From Archivesica marissinica (lineage: Eukaryota > Mollusca > Bivalvia > Venerida > Vesicomyidae), in the NCBI GenBank assembly GCA_014843695.1, contig CM026387.1, positions 73,381,749 to 73,445,748 on the forward strand: DNA of 64,000 bases. The letters are read 5' to 3'. A program made the translations under genes and the position numbers. Shown in pieces: positions 34,001 to 45,684 of this stretch (positions within the stretch are counted from its first letter, which is position 1; every line of letters starts with the position of its first letter). Under the pieces are notes generated by a model, which saw nothing but the letters and a program-made list of their open reading frames with translations, ran no database searches and had not been told where the DNA came from.

Positions 34001-35862
34001 ACAATACGTGATCTTGTATGGGTATGTACAATACATGATCCTGTATGGGTATGTACAATACGTGATCTTGTATGGGTATGTACAATACGTGATCTTGTAT
34101 GGGTATGTACAATACGTGATCTTGTATGGGTGTGTACAATACGTGATCATGTATGGGTGTGTACAATACGTGATCATGTATGGGTATGTACAATATGTGA
34201 TCATGTATGTGTATGTACAATACGTGATCATGTATGGGTATGTACAATACGTGATCTTGTATGGGTATGTACAATACGTGATCTTGTATGTACAATACGT
34301 GATCCTGTATGGGTATGTACAATACGTGATCTTGTATGTACAATACGTGATCCTGTATGGGTATGTACAATACGTGATCTTGTATGTACAATACGTGATC
34401 CTGTATGTGTATGTACAATATGTGATCATGTATGGGTATGTACAATACGTGATCATGTATGTGTATGTACAATATGTGATATTGTATGTGTATGTACAAT
34501 ACGTGATCATGTATGGGTATGTACAATACGTGATCATGTATGGGTATGTACAACACGTGATCTTGTATGTGTATGTACAATACGTGATCATGTATGGGTA
34601 TGTACAATACGTGATCTTGTATGGGTATGTACAATATGTGATCATGTATGGGTATGTACAATACGTGATCATGTATGGGTATGTACAATACGTGATCATG
34701 TATGGGTATGTACAATACGTGATCTTGTATGGGTATGTACAATACGTGATCTTGTATGGGTGTGTACAATATGTGATCTTGTATGTACAATACGTGATCA
34801 TGTATGGGTGTGTACAATACGTGATCTTGTATATGTATGTACAATATGTGATCTTGTATGTGTATGTACAATATGTGATCATTTATGTGTATGTACAATA
34901 CGTGATCTTGTATGTGTATGTACAATACATGATCCTGTATGGGTATGTACAATGCGTGATCTTGTATGGGTATGTACAATACATGATCCTGTATGGGTAT
35001 GTACAATACGTGATCTTGTATGGGTATGTACAATACGTGATCTTGTATGGGTATGTACAATACATGATCCTGTATGTGTATGTACAATACGTGATCATGT
35101 ATGTGTATGTACAATACGTGATCATGTATGGGTATGTACAATACGTGATCATGTATGGGTATGTACAATACGTGATCATGTATGGGTATGTACAATACGT
35201 GATCTTGTATGGGTGTGTACAATACGTGATCATGTATGGGTGTGTACAATACGTGATCATGTATGGGTATGTACAATATGTGATCATGTATGTGTATGTA
35301 CAATACGTGATCATGTATGGGTATGTACAATACGTGATCATGTATGGGTATGTACAATATGTGATCATGTATGGATATGTACAATACGTGATCATGTATG
35401 GGTATGTACAATATGTGATCATGTATGGGTATGTACAATACGTGATCTTGTATGGGTATGTACAATACGTGATCTTGTATGTACAATACGTGATCCTGTA
35501 TGGGTATGTACAATACGTGATCTTGTATGTACAATACGTGATCCTGTATGGGTATGTACAATACGTGATCTTGTATGTACAATACGTGATCCTGTATGTG
35601 TATGTACAATATGTGATCATGTATGGGTATGTACAATACGTGATCATGTATGGGTATGTACAATACGTGATCATGTATGTGTATGTACAATATGTGATCT
35701 TGTATGTGTATGTACAATACGTGATCATGTATGGGTATGTACAATACGTGATCATGTATGGGTATGTACAATACGTGATCATGTATGTGTATGTACAATA
35801 TGTGATCTTGTATGGGTATGTACAATAATTGGTCATGTATGGGTGTGTACAATACGTGATCA
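31090..35862. repeat. 4.8-kb tandem array of mixed 21- and 27-bp units, roughly 190 copies
   Basis: The short unit is TGTACAATACGTGATCTTGT plus A (21 bp); the long unit adds TGGGTA or TGTGTA (27 bp). Short units dominate to about 32.4 kb and long units to the right, where GATCATG, GATCCTG and TATGTG subtypes appear. Because 21 and 27 are both multiples of three and no stop occurs, frames of about 1,596 codons (minus 31062-35852) and 1,416 codons (plus 31691-35941) lie opposite each other. Internal block duplications are visible. I regard the whole as a satellite, not a gene. Confidence 0.97.
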
Positions 35863-36128
35863 GGTATCAGGATCAGGTATTACTGATAATTGGTCATGTA
35901 CGGGTGTACCCAGTGGATCACAAAATTATTCAAATCTCTAAAGTGTATACGAGGCGATTATTAATGACATACTTATTTATGCAAAACATACAGTCCGTCC
36001 GTCCGTTACAACAGCATATATAATTAAAGATTTTATACGGAGGGAAATGTTGACAAAATCAAAAAGACAACTTGTTTTGTAATTTGTAAAGTTTTAGTTG
36101 TAATTATAACAATTGAATGTTCTTTTCC
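35863..36128. other. Array flank
   Basis: Decaying array copies (AGGTATCAGGATCAGGTATT) merge into AT-rich unique DNA. Confidence 0.5.
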
Positions 36129-36236
36129 TGCGTTTCATTGAGGCATGAAGTGTCTATTTTTACACCTAATTTGAATAAAATATTTTAAGGAAATTAGGTG
36201 TAAAGGAATGACATTTCAAACCTCGATGAAACACAG
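36129..36236. mobile_element. Palindromic MITE-like hairpin
   Basis: GCGTTTCATTGAGGCATGAA...TTACACCTAATTT is followed after about 20 bp by AAATTAGGTGTAA...TTTCAAACCTCGATGAAAC, its imperfect inverse. The transcript or single strand could form a hairpin with arms of about 44 bp. Only one copy is present, so its status as an element is uncertain. Confidence 0.55.
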
Positions 36237-36447
36237 AAAAATATACAATTATGGAACAATATACAATTCGAGATAAATCAGACTTTATCTGACAAGGGAG
36301 GTAATAGAAAAGCCAGCAATGTCTCTCGTTGAGGAGCTATCTAACTGGAGTATGGAACGTTAGTGGTTCTACCAGGGTAATTAATTAATAGCCCCTAAAC
36401 ATTGGTGATTAAAAACAGGCAACTTCTTACAATGCGGCCTAGCTACA

Positions 36448-37897
36448 GATATATGAAAAACCTGTAATATCAGTAAGGATATATGAAAAACCTGTTATAT
36501 CATGAAGGATATATGAAAAACCTGTTATATCAGGAAGGATATATGAAAAACCTGTTATATCATGAAGGATATATGAAAAACCTGTTATATCATGAAGGAT
36601 ATATGAAAAACCTGTTATATCAGGAAGGATATATGAAAAACCTGTTATATCAGGAAGGATATATGAAAAACCTGTTATATCAGGAAGGATATATGAAAAA
36701 CCTGTTATATCAGGAAGGATATATGAAAAACCTGTTATATCAGGAAGGATATATGAAAAACCTGTTATATCAGGAAGGATATATGAAAAACCTGTTATAT
36801 CAGGAAGGATATATGAAAAACCTGTTATATCAGGAAGGATATATGAAAAACCTGTTATATCAGGAAGGATATATGAAAAACCTGTTATATCATGAAGGAT
36901 ATATGAAAAACCTGTTATATCAGGAAGGATATATGAAAAACCTGTTATATCAGGAAGGATATATGAAAAACCTGTTATATCAGGAAGGATATATGAAAAA
37001 CCTGTTATATCAGGAAGGATATATGAAAAACCTGTTATATCAGGAAGGATATATGAAAAACCTGTTATATCAGGAAGGATATATGAAAAACCTGTTATAT
37101 CAGGAAGGATATATGAAAAACCTGTTATATCATGAAGGATATATGAAAAACCTGTTATATCAGGAAGGATATATGAAAAACCTGTTATATCATGAAGGAT
37201 ATATGAAAAACCTGTTATATCAGGAAGGATATATGAAAAACCTGTTATATCAGGAAGGATATATGAAAAACCTGTTATATCAGGAAGGATATATGAAAAA
37301 CCTGTTATATCAGGAAGGATATATGAAAAACCTGTTATATCAGGAAGGATATATGAAAAACCTGTTATATCAGGAAGGATATATGAAAAACCTGTTATAT
37401 CAGGAAGGATATATGAAAAACCTGTTATATCATGAAGGATATATGAAAAACCTGTTATATCAGGAAGGATATATGAAAAACCTGTTATATCAGGGTTTGT
37501 GTTTTCAGGAAGGATATATGAAAAACCTGTTATATCAGGAAGGATATATGAAAAACCTGTTATATCAGGAAGGATATATGAAAAACCTGTTATATCAGGA
37601 AGGATATATGAAAAACCTGTTATATCAGGAAGGATATATGAAAAACCTGTTATATCAGGAAGGATATATGAAAAACCTGTTATATCAGGAAGGATATATG
37701 AAAAGGGGTTTGTTTTTGGAAGGATATATGAAAAACCTTTATATCAGGAAGGATATATGAAAAACCTGTTATATCAGGAAGGATATTGAAAAACCTGTTA
37801 TATCAGGAAGGATATATGAAAAACCTGTTATATCAGGAAGGATATATGAAAAACCTGTTATATCAGGAAGGATTATGAAAAACCTGTTATATCAGGA
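36448..37897. repeat. 30-bp tandem array, about 48 copies
   Basis: Unit GGATATATGAAAAACCTGTT plus ATATCAGGAA. The left two-thirds differ only at G/T in CAGGAAG versus CATGAAG. From 37490 rightward copies carry insertions and deletions. The plus strand is open for 425 codons of the decapeptide MKNLLYQEGY, ending where copies degenerate. Confidence 0.98.
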
Positions 37898-38417
37898 AGA
37901 CTTAGGCAGGGATAAATCTAAGAGGTTCATCAGAGGAAGACTTAGGCAGGGATAAATCTAAGAGGTTCATCAGAGGAAGACTTAGGCAGGGATAAATCTA
38001 AGAGGTTCATCAGAGGAAGACTTAGGCAGGGATAAATCTAAGAGGTTCATCAGAGGAAGACTTAGGCAGGGATAAATCTAAGAGGTTCATCAGAGGAAGA
38101 CTTAGGCAGGGATAAATCTAAGAGGTTCATCAGAGGAAGACTTAGGCAGGGATAAATCTAAGAGGTTCATCAGATGAAGACTTAGGCAGGGATAAATCTA
38201 AGAGGTTCATCAGATGAAGACTTAGGCAGGGATAAATCTAAGAGGTTCATCAGAGGAAGACTTAGGCAGGGATAAATCTAAGAGGTTCATCAGAGGAAGA
38301 CTTAGGCAGGGATAAATCTAAGAGGTTCATCAGAGGAAGACTTAGGCAGGGATAAATCTAAGAGGTTCATCAGAGGAAGACTTAGGCAGGGATAAATCTA
38401 AGAGGTTCATCAGATGA
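37898..38417. repeat. 40-bp tandem array, 13 copies, abutting the 30-bp array
   Basis: The unit contains GACTTAGGCAGGGATAAATC and TAAGAGGTTCATCAG. It starts within the last 30-bp unit without any spacer; both units share TCAG..GGAAG at the join. Two adjacent copies carry CAGATGAAG. Confidence 0.98.
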
Positions 38418-38547
38418 AAGGAGATAAACACAATTCCCTCAGTGCTCTAATTATTCTCTCTGAAATATTATTAACTTTACAGACACAAATAACCCAATAC
38501 CAGAAACTGATAAGCCTGTAGCTGGTTAACAGATTAAACTCATCTCC

Positions 38548-39226
38548 AAGCATATATATATATATATATAGATCTACATTAATCTATACATAATCCAGCT
38601 GCTGTCCATACTCCAACATATATACATAGATCTACATTAATCTATACATAATCCAGCTGCTGTCCATACTCCAACATATATACATAGATCTACATTAATC
38701 TATACATAATCCAGCTGCTGTCCATACTCCAACATATATACATAGATCTACATTAATCTATACATAATCCAGCTGCTGTCCATACTCCAACATATATACA
38801 TAGATCTACATTAATCTATACATAATCCAGCTGCTGTCCATACTCCAACATATATACATAGATCTACATTAATCTATACATAATCCAGCTGCTGTCCATA
38901 CTCCAACATATATACATAGATCTACATTAATCTATACATAATCCAGCTGCTGTCCATACTCCAACATATATACATAGATCTACATTAATCTATACATAAT
39001 CCAGCTGCTGTCCATACTCCAACATATATACATAGATCTACATTAATCTATACATAATCCAGCTACACTCCATACTCCAACATATATATATAGATCTACA
39101 TTAATCTATACATAATCCAGCTACACTCCATACTCCAACATATATACATAGATCTACATTAATCTATACATAATCCAGCTACACTCCATACTCCAACATA
39201 TATACATAGATCTACATTAATCTGGC
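38548..39226. repeat. 58-bp tandem array, about 11.5 copies
   Basis: The unit includes ATAGATCTACATTAATCTAT and ATAATCCAGCTGCTGTCCAT. The last three copies share CTACACTCC instead of CTGCTGTCC, a block-wise variant. Confidence 0.97.
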
Positions 39227-39383
39227 TGCTGTCCATACATACATTCACACACTTATATAGTACATTTACACAGATGATTTAATATAATGGACTGCATGTA
39301 TAAAGGTATGAAGTCACAACACTGTTACAACACAAGATTTAATATAGTACTAGCAACACTGGCTTATTGATAGCAGTCCAATA

Positions 39384-39608
39384 TTAACCCTTTGCATGCT
39401 AGCGGCAGATAAAATCACTTTTGCAAACAGCATAGAGCCAGATCAGACGTGCCGGATAGTGCAGCTAAAACATTTGGCCATTGGCTGAATAGCAAACAAC
39501 ATAGATCTTGATCAGACATACGCCGAGTGCGCCTCTACGCCTACGAGCTGATCTGGATCTATGTTGTTTGCAAATGTGGATTTATTTACTCAGCAGGCAA
39601 AGGTCAAA
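39384..39608 (+). mobile_element. MITE family Q, copy 1
   Basis: TTAACCCTTTGCATGCTAGC at the left; ACTCAGCAGGCAAAGG near the right is the partial inverse. The interior has the repeated palindromic words CAAACAGCATAGAGCCAGAT and TGATCTGGATCTATGTTGTT. Confidence 0.75.
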
Positions 39609-40104
39609 AATAAAGTACACCAAGTAAAATAAAGGTATGACCTAATGACAGTGTTTTAACGGTCCTTTAAAGCAAACTTACTTTGGCTTCATCAAGACCG
39701 ATTAATAGCTAGCACAGGAAAAGGTATTAATGTGGCTTCAATACTCAGTTACATTTCAATCTATATATATATATCTCTATATTGGCTATAGTGATTGCTC
39801 CAATTCAAACATCTAATATTTTTCTCATTCTATTACAACTGACATTAAGTTGACAGTGACCTTGATGGAAAGTATTATAGATGAGAAATATAGATTTCTG
39901 GCTGTACTTTACAATATAAGGCAGCATAAAGTACAAGCTAAATATATGTACAAGCTATATATCATGGGTGGATCGTGTCAACATTAACCCTTAACCAAGG
40001 AGAGAAACTATATAAGCTCTGCTTCCGTTTTGATCCTTTCCTATTCTTTAATTGTGTGTGCATGTATTGTTTTGTGAATGTATATAGTGGAATAAATATG
40101 TTTA
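39609..40104. other. unannotated stretch
   Basis: No gene recognised; short (TA)n runs only. Confidence 0.5.
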
Positions 40105-40330
40105 AACCAACCCGTAACATGCCAATCACAACTAAAGTCGCTTTTACAAACAGCATAGAGCCAGATCAGACGCATCTGATCAGGCTCTATGCTGTTTGCT
40201 ATTCGGATAGTGGAGCTGAAACACTTGTCTGAGTAGCAAACAACATAGATCCTGCTCAGTCGCGGCATTATGCTGCGGCTGATCTGGATCTATGTTGTTT
40301 GCACATTTCATCCAATTTATTATGGGTTAA
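40105..40330 (+). mobile_element. MITE family Q, copy 2
   Basis: AACCCGTAACATGCCAATCA to TTTATTATGGGTTAA. Two internal hairpins are visible: AGCATAGAGCCAGATCAGAC with CTGATCAGGCTCTATGCTGT, and CAACATAGATCC with GGATCTATGTTG. Confidence 0.8.
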
Positions 40331-40471
40331 TAAATACATTATCATCATCGTCATGTCTTCCTCATTTCCAGATGATGCTCAATAACAATATTTTATCATT
40401 GTGTTCTGGAAATATTAGAATCACAATTTTCTGGAATAATATCAATATCGACTCCCTATATAGTCATCAAT

Positions 40472-41412
40472 GATCTAACCAAATGTAAGATTACTTCCAT
40501 GCCAATTGAATGATATTGGGCAATGATCTACCCAAATGCAAGATTACTTCCATGCCAATTGAATGATATTGGGCAATGATCTAACCAAATGCAAGATTAC
40601 TTCCATGCCAATTGAATGATATTGGGCAATGATCTAACCAAATGCAAGATTACTTCCATGCCAATTGAATGATATTGGGCAATGATCTAACCAAATGCAA
40701 GATTACTTCCATGCCAATTGAATGATATTGGGCAATGATCTAACCAAATGCAAGATTACTTCCATGCCAATTGAATGATATTGGGCAATGATCTAACCAA
40801 ATGCAAGATTACTTCCATGCCAATTGAATGATATTGGGCAATGATCTAACCAAATGCAAGATTACTTCCATGCCAATTGAATGATATTGGGCAATGATCT
40901 AACCAAATGCAAGATTACTTCCATGCCAATTGAATGATATTGGGCAATGATCTAACCAAATGCAAGATTACTTCCATGCCAATTGAATGATATTGGGCAA
41001 TGATCTAACCAAATGCAAGATTACTTCCATGCCAATTGAATGATATTGGGCAATGATCTAACCAAATGCAAGATTACTTCCATGCCAATTGAATGATATT
41101 GGGCAATGATCTAACCAAATGCAAGATTACTTCCATGCCAATTGAATGATATTGGGCAATGATCTAACCAAATGCAAGATTACTTCCATGCCAATTGAAT
41201 GATATTGGGCAATGATCTAACCAAATGCAAGATTACTTCCATGCCAATTGAATGATATTGGGCAATGATCTAACCAAATGCAAGATTACTTCCATGCCAA
41301 TTGAATGATATTGGGCAATGATCTAACCAAATGCAAGATTACTTCCATGCCAATTGAATGATATTGGGCAATGATCTAACCAAATGCAAGATTACTTCCA
41401 TGCCAATTGAAT
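40472..41412. repeat. 53-bp tandem array, about 18 copies
   Basis: The unit contains GATCTAACCAAATGCAAGAT and TGAATGATATTGGGCAAT. Copies are nearly identical; the second has CTACCC for CTAACC. Confidence 0.98.
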
Positions 41413-41471
41413 GGACACCACATGCAGCACAATGGATACAACCAACAGTAATATGCTTAAAGATTACTATA

Positions 41472-41545
41472 AAATAGGGATGTCAACGAATATTCGAATA
41501 TTCGCTCGGACGTCTGAATATCCGAATACTATTCCAGTATTATGT
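41472..41545. mobile_element. Possible hAT terminal fragment
   Basis: AGGGATGTCAACGAATATTC and CGAATATTCGCTCGG resemble terminal motifs common in hAT elements. It is similar to 1887-1945, but no opposite end is found. Confidence 0.35.
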
Positions 41546-41784
41546 TGTGGCTGCATCCATGACAGGTGTTAATAGACACTATGCCATGTAATCGGATAAT
41601 TACAGTAGGCGTTAAGGTAGATAGTATTTAATTATGATGTCATAACTGTTTAGACAGAGAATGACATATTACAGACACTTTGCAACAACATCCACGTGGG
41701 GTATCCTAAAATTTGAAATAATAATCTCTCCTTCTCGTGCTCCGATTTTATAGTTCATGTTCTTGAGCTTGATAGTCCTTTAAA

Positions 41785-42178
41785 TTGTTTGAGGGAGATC
41801 GAGGCAGAGATTCATGTGATGGAATTTAAAGGCATATTGTTTGAGGGAGATCGAGGCAGATTCATGTGATGGAATTTAAAGGCATATTGTTTGAGGGAGA
41901 TGGAGGGAGAAATTGAGATGATGGAATTTAAAGGCATATTATTTTAGGGAGAGATTGAGATGATGGAATTTAAATGCATATTATTTGAGGGAGATGTAGG
42001 GAGAGATTGAGATGATGAAATTTAAAGGCATATTATTTGAGGGAGATGGAGGGAGAGATTGAGATGATGGAATTTAAAGGCATATTATTTGAGGGAGATG
42101 TAGGGAGAGATTGAGATGATGGAATTTAAAGGCATATTATTTGAGGGAGATTGAGGGAGAGATTGAGATGATGGAATG
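41785..42178. repeat. About 52-bp purine-rich tandem array, about 8 copies
   Basis: The unit includes GAGGGAGATGGAGGGAGAGA and GATGATGGAATTTAAAGGCA. Lengths vary from about 43 to 55 bp. One strand is almost purely purine over long stretches. Confidence 0.93.
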
Positions 42179-42610
42179 TACATGCACAATATCATTAAAT
42201 GAATGCTAAGACCTACAATACAAGTTTTACATGCTAAACATGCATAAAAATAATTTATGATAATTAATGTTTGATCCAGACTTAGTTCTTCAAGTCTTAT
42301 ATTATCCTGATGACATTTATTTATTTCTATCGGAATATTAGCAGATTTATAAAATAATCCACAAAGAATAAGTAATTATGATTGATGAATATTTTAAAGA
42401 TTCTGCCGCAAAGCCTTTTCCCACACACAATTCTCTTGTACTTCAAAATTCTTTACAGACATACTCATATATTGGAATAAAAATTGGTTCCTGTAAAATG
42501 TTTCCCCATACTTATAGTCAGTGTTGTTATCATGCAAAACCCTGTCGGCGATGTGAAACATTGAAGATTGCTTTATCTGTATGTGCACAACCATTTTTGT
42601 GTGGGTGGGG
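42179..42610. other. unannotated stretch
   Basis: A 95-codon plus frame (42378-42665) has no recognised motif and runs into SINE remnants. Confidence 0.4.
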
Positions 42611-42615
42611 GTGTC

Positions 42616-42800
42616 GGGTTGTCATGGCGCAGTGGATGGATTGGTGTCGGATTTGTTATTGCTAGCCATAGCTTTGCAGCTTCGGAAGGTGATGCATGAC
42701 TTTATAAATAAATGAGGTATAATGTAAGCTACAACTTGGCACAAACTCCGGACCTTTCACACCTGAAGCGTGCGCGCTCCAACGACTTCATGCCATCACT
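42616..42800. mobile_element. SINE family A remnants
   Basis: GTTGTCATGGCGCAGTGGAT resembles a family-A head on the plus strand. AACTCCGGACCTTTCACACC with CTGAAGCGTGCGCGCTCCAA is the same head on the minus strand about 100 bp later. Bodies are missing or too diverged. Confidence 0.45.
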
Positions 42801-43067
42801 ATTTCAATTAACAGTTATGTTTTGTTATATCAACATTTTACAGTAGATTCCATCTGGTCACAATGGGTGAACAAGAAAGAAACATTCTTCTTTTTGCACT
42901 GTTTGTTCTTAGAGGGAGGCATGTGCACATGTTACTAATTATAGGTAATTAGAGCTGATAAAGCCAAGTAGTTCCTGTGTGGACAATGCCCAGGGGATTT
43001 CCTGTTCTGTGTTCACTCTCAAGTTGGATTGAAAGTTCTGATTTACCATGGATCTATTAAAACCTCA

Positions 43068-43288
43068 TTAACCCGTAGCCTCTAATCACAACTAAAGTCG
43101 CTTTCGCAAACAGTATAGAGCCAGGTTAGCCGTCACAGAACTTGCCATCTGATCAGGCGCTATGTAGTTTGCTATTCGGATAGTGGAACTAAAACACTTG
43201 GTTGAATAGCAAACAAACATAGATCCTGGTCAGATGTAGCTGTTGTTTGCACATTCCTTCCAATTTATTCAGCATTTTAAGGGGTAAG
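43068..43288 (+). mobile_element. MITE family Q, copy 3 (diverged)
   Basis: TTAACCCGTAGCCTCTAATC at the left, with the family words ACTAAAGTCGCTTTCGCAAA, GTTTGCTATTCGGATAGTGG and GTTGTTTGCACATTCC. The right TTAA is lost (TTTTAAGGGGTAA). Confidence 0.75.
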
Positions 43289-43589
43289 GGCACAAGATGT
43301 TTGTGTTCAAGCAAACTTAAGACAATGGAACGTGACTTGAGAATATACCGGTACATGCCGTAACTGTCCAGGGCTATGAATCTTCCTCACTTTAGAGTAT
43401 TCCTCTTTTTTTCCAAAATTTGGAAAATTAAATATTGTCTAATTGTTAAACTTTGTCTAAGCTGTTAGATATAGAGGATGTTTGTGTTTATTAGTGTAAG
43501 ATAGGATATTTTATTTCCATGAGTGGAGTTAAATGAACAGGTAGGGTAGCAGCTTATGAAAATTGAGTTAAGGGAAGAACTATATATTA
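43289..43589. other. unannotated stretch
   Basis: No feature recognised. Confidence 0.5.
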
Positions 43590-43652
43590 TCTCCCTGTAT
43601 CTCACTCAATATACAGTATTATCTCCCTGTATCTCACTCAATACACTAAGCC
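43590..43652. repeat. Two-copy 35-bp repeat
   Basis: ATTATCTCCCTGTATCTCAC with TCAATA occurs twice in a row. Confidence 0.85.
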
Positions 43653-43661
43653 TTTAAATTC

Positions 43662-44037
43662 CACATGATTAATCATTCAATCAACGGTGAACCACCACAT
43701 GATTAATCATTCAATCAACAGTGAACCACCACATGATTAATCATTCAATCAATGGTGAACCACCATGTGATTAATCATTCAATCAACGGTGAACCACCAC
43801 ATGATTAATCATTCAATCAACAGTGAACCACCACATGATTAATCATTCAATCAACAGTGAACCACCACATGATTAATCATTCAATCAACAGTGAACCACC
43901 ACATGATTAATCATTCAATCAACAGTGAACCACCACATGATTAATCATTCAATCAACAGTGAACCACCACATGATTAATCATTCAATCAACAGTGAACCA
44001 CCACATGATTAATAATTCAATCTACGGTGAAGACACA
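43662..44037. repeat. 34-bp tandem array, 11 copies
   Basis: Unit ACCACCACATGATTAATCAT plus TCAATCAACAGTGA. Each copy contains the near-palindrome ATGATTAATCAT. Confidence 0.97.
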
Positions 44038-44499
44038 ACACTAATTTGATAAAAACGTGTGACAATTTCTCTAAATACTCCACACCTTAATAATAGTGCT
44101 CAAAGCAATCAATAGAGAGAATAATGTTTTAAATTATTGTCAATATTTCTCTACAATAACTCAATTAATCACCCAAGGAGTCGCTGGTGGCCGGACATTA
44201 CTGCTAGCTTCTATTCCATTATAACTGAATAGCAATCGGCTTGATTCCCAATCTCATTTAAGTTAAGATAATATGTGATCATATTTTAGCCTGCCTCCAG
44301 CAATAACTTAATACCATAACCACTATCACATATATCTCACAAACAAAACACATTCATCCTGTATTATAGAATGGTACTCTTGTACTTTATGTTCAGGTAT
44401 GTGATTATAAACATGGGTCTGGAACACATATTATGCATTCTACTTCTAATATTAGAACTTTTTTCTTTTATATTTAGAATATTTGTACCAACTTTTACG
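44038..44499. other. unannotated AT-rich stretch
   Basis: No feature recognised. Confidence 0.5.
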
Positions 44500-44865
44500 A
44501 TGAATGTTCGCAATTTCAACATTCAAAATGCTTACGTTCCCAATTTCAACATTCAAATGCTAGTTTCCCAATTTCAACATCAAAATGCTAGTTTCCCAAT
44601 TTCAACATTCAAAATGCTTACGTTCCTAATTTTAACATCCAAACTGCTAGTTTCCCAATTAATGCTAGTTGCTAGTTTCCCAATTTCAACATCAAAATGC
44701 TAGTTTCCTAATTTCAACATCAAAATGCTAGTTTACCAATTTCAACATTCAAAATGCTAGTTTCCCAATTTCAACATCAAAATGCTAGTTTCGCAATTTC
44801 AACATTCAAACTGCTAGTTTCCCAATTAATGCTAGTTGCTAGTTTCCCAATTTCAACATTCAGGG
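44500..44865. repeat. 27/28-bp degenerate tandem array
   Basis: Units of AATGCTAGTTTCCCAATTTC plus AACATCA or AACATTCA, about 12 copies. A compound variant, AATTAATGCTAGTTGCTAG, occurs twice (44658, 44823), so a block of about 165 bp was duplicated. Confidence 0.93.
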
Positions 44866-44990
44866 AGCTATAGTTGTTAAATATTTTACATCCCCCACCC
44901 CACACTCCCACTCCCCAATCCCCAAAAGATTATGGTGATTTGTTTTCATAATTGAACATTTAAAATGCTATGTAAGCAAATTTCAAAAAT

Positions 44991-45385
44991 GTGTGGGGGT
45001 GGGGAATGGGTGGGGTGGGGAATGGGTGGGGGTGGGGAATGGGTGGGGTGGGGAATGGGTGGGGTGGGGAATGGGGGGGGTGGGGTGGGGCATGGGTTGG
45101 GTGGGGAATGCATGGGGTGAGGAATGGGGGAGTAGGATGGGTGGGGTGGGGAATGGGTGGAATGGGTGGAAGGGGTGTGGGAATGGGTGGAGTAGGAATG
45201 GGTGGGGTGGGGAATGGGTGGAGTAGGAATGGGTGGGGTGGGGAATGGGTGGGGTGGGGAATGGGTGGGGTGGGGAATGGGTGGAGTAGGAATGGGTGGG
45301 GTGGGGAATGGGTGGAGTAGGAATGGGTGGGGTGGGGAATGGGTGGGGTGGGGAATGGGTGGGTGGGGGTAGGGAATGATTAGTA
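44991..45385 (+). repeat. G-rich 15/16-bp minisatellite with G-quadruplex potential
   Basis: Units such as GGGTGGGGTGGGGAAT give dozens of G3-G4 runs on the plus strand, separated by one to four bases. This is the classical G-quadruplex pattern. Strand asymmetry is extreme: C is almost absent from the plus strand. Frames of about 110 Gly/Trp-rich codons and a 154-codon minus frame rich in Pro/His are by-products. Confidence 0.97.
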
Positions 45386-45439
45386 CAATATAAAATACTC
45401 TTACCACCAATTTACAGAATGTGTGTTTTGTTTTTTTGG

Positions 45440-45684
45440 ATTTAACTGTGCACCAACAGCTTAGGTCATGTGGCGACTTTCCAGCTATTATTTATGGAGG
45501 AAGATCCCGGGTGCCGATAGGAGCAGTATTACAGGCACGGACAGGCACCCGGGTAGAACCACCGACCTTCTGAACAGCTTCCTCACTTGAAATAATTCAA
45601 CACCCCAGGTGGGGTTCGAACAAGCAGCGGTGCAGGCAAGTGATTTATGGCCAACCTTAACAGCTCGGCAACAGAGGCTCCACA
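45440..45684 (-). mobile_element. SINE family E copy 3, source of the adjacent head array
   Basis: Minus-strand E body (TATTACAGGCACGGACAGGC; CACCCGGGTAGAACCACCGA; GAACAGCTTCCTCACTTGAA on the plus strand) joined at about 45601 to a tRNA-like head. That head is the first unit of the 84-bp array. Confidence 0.8.

Noticed and set aside
31062..35941. Giant repetitive protein genes (about 1,596, 1,416 and 974 codons), perhaps silk- or adhesive-like
   Set aside because: Several frames on both strands are equally open because the 21- and 27-bp units lack stops. Conservation is at the DNA level with no frame preference, and no signal peptide or unique domain is attached.
36483..37760. 425-codon MKNLLYQEGY repeat protein
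   Set aside because: Direct consequence of a stop-free 30-bp unit. The frame has no unique N-terminal part and ends where units lose frame.
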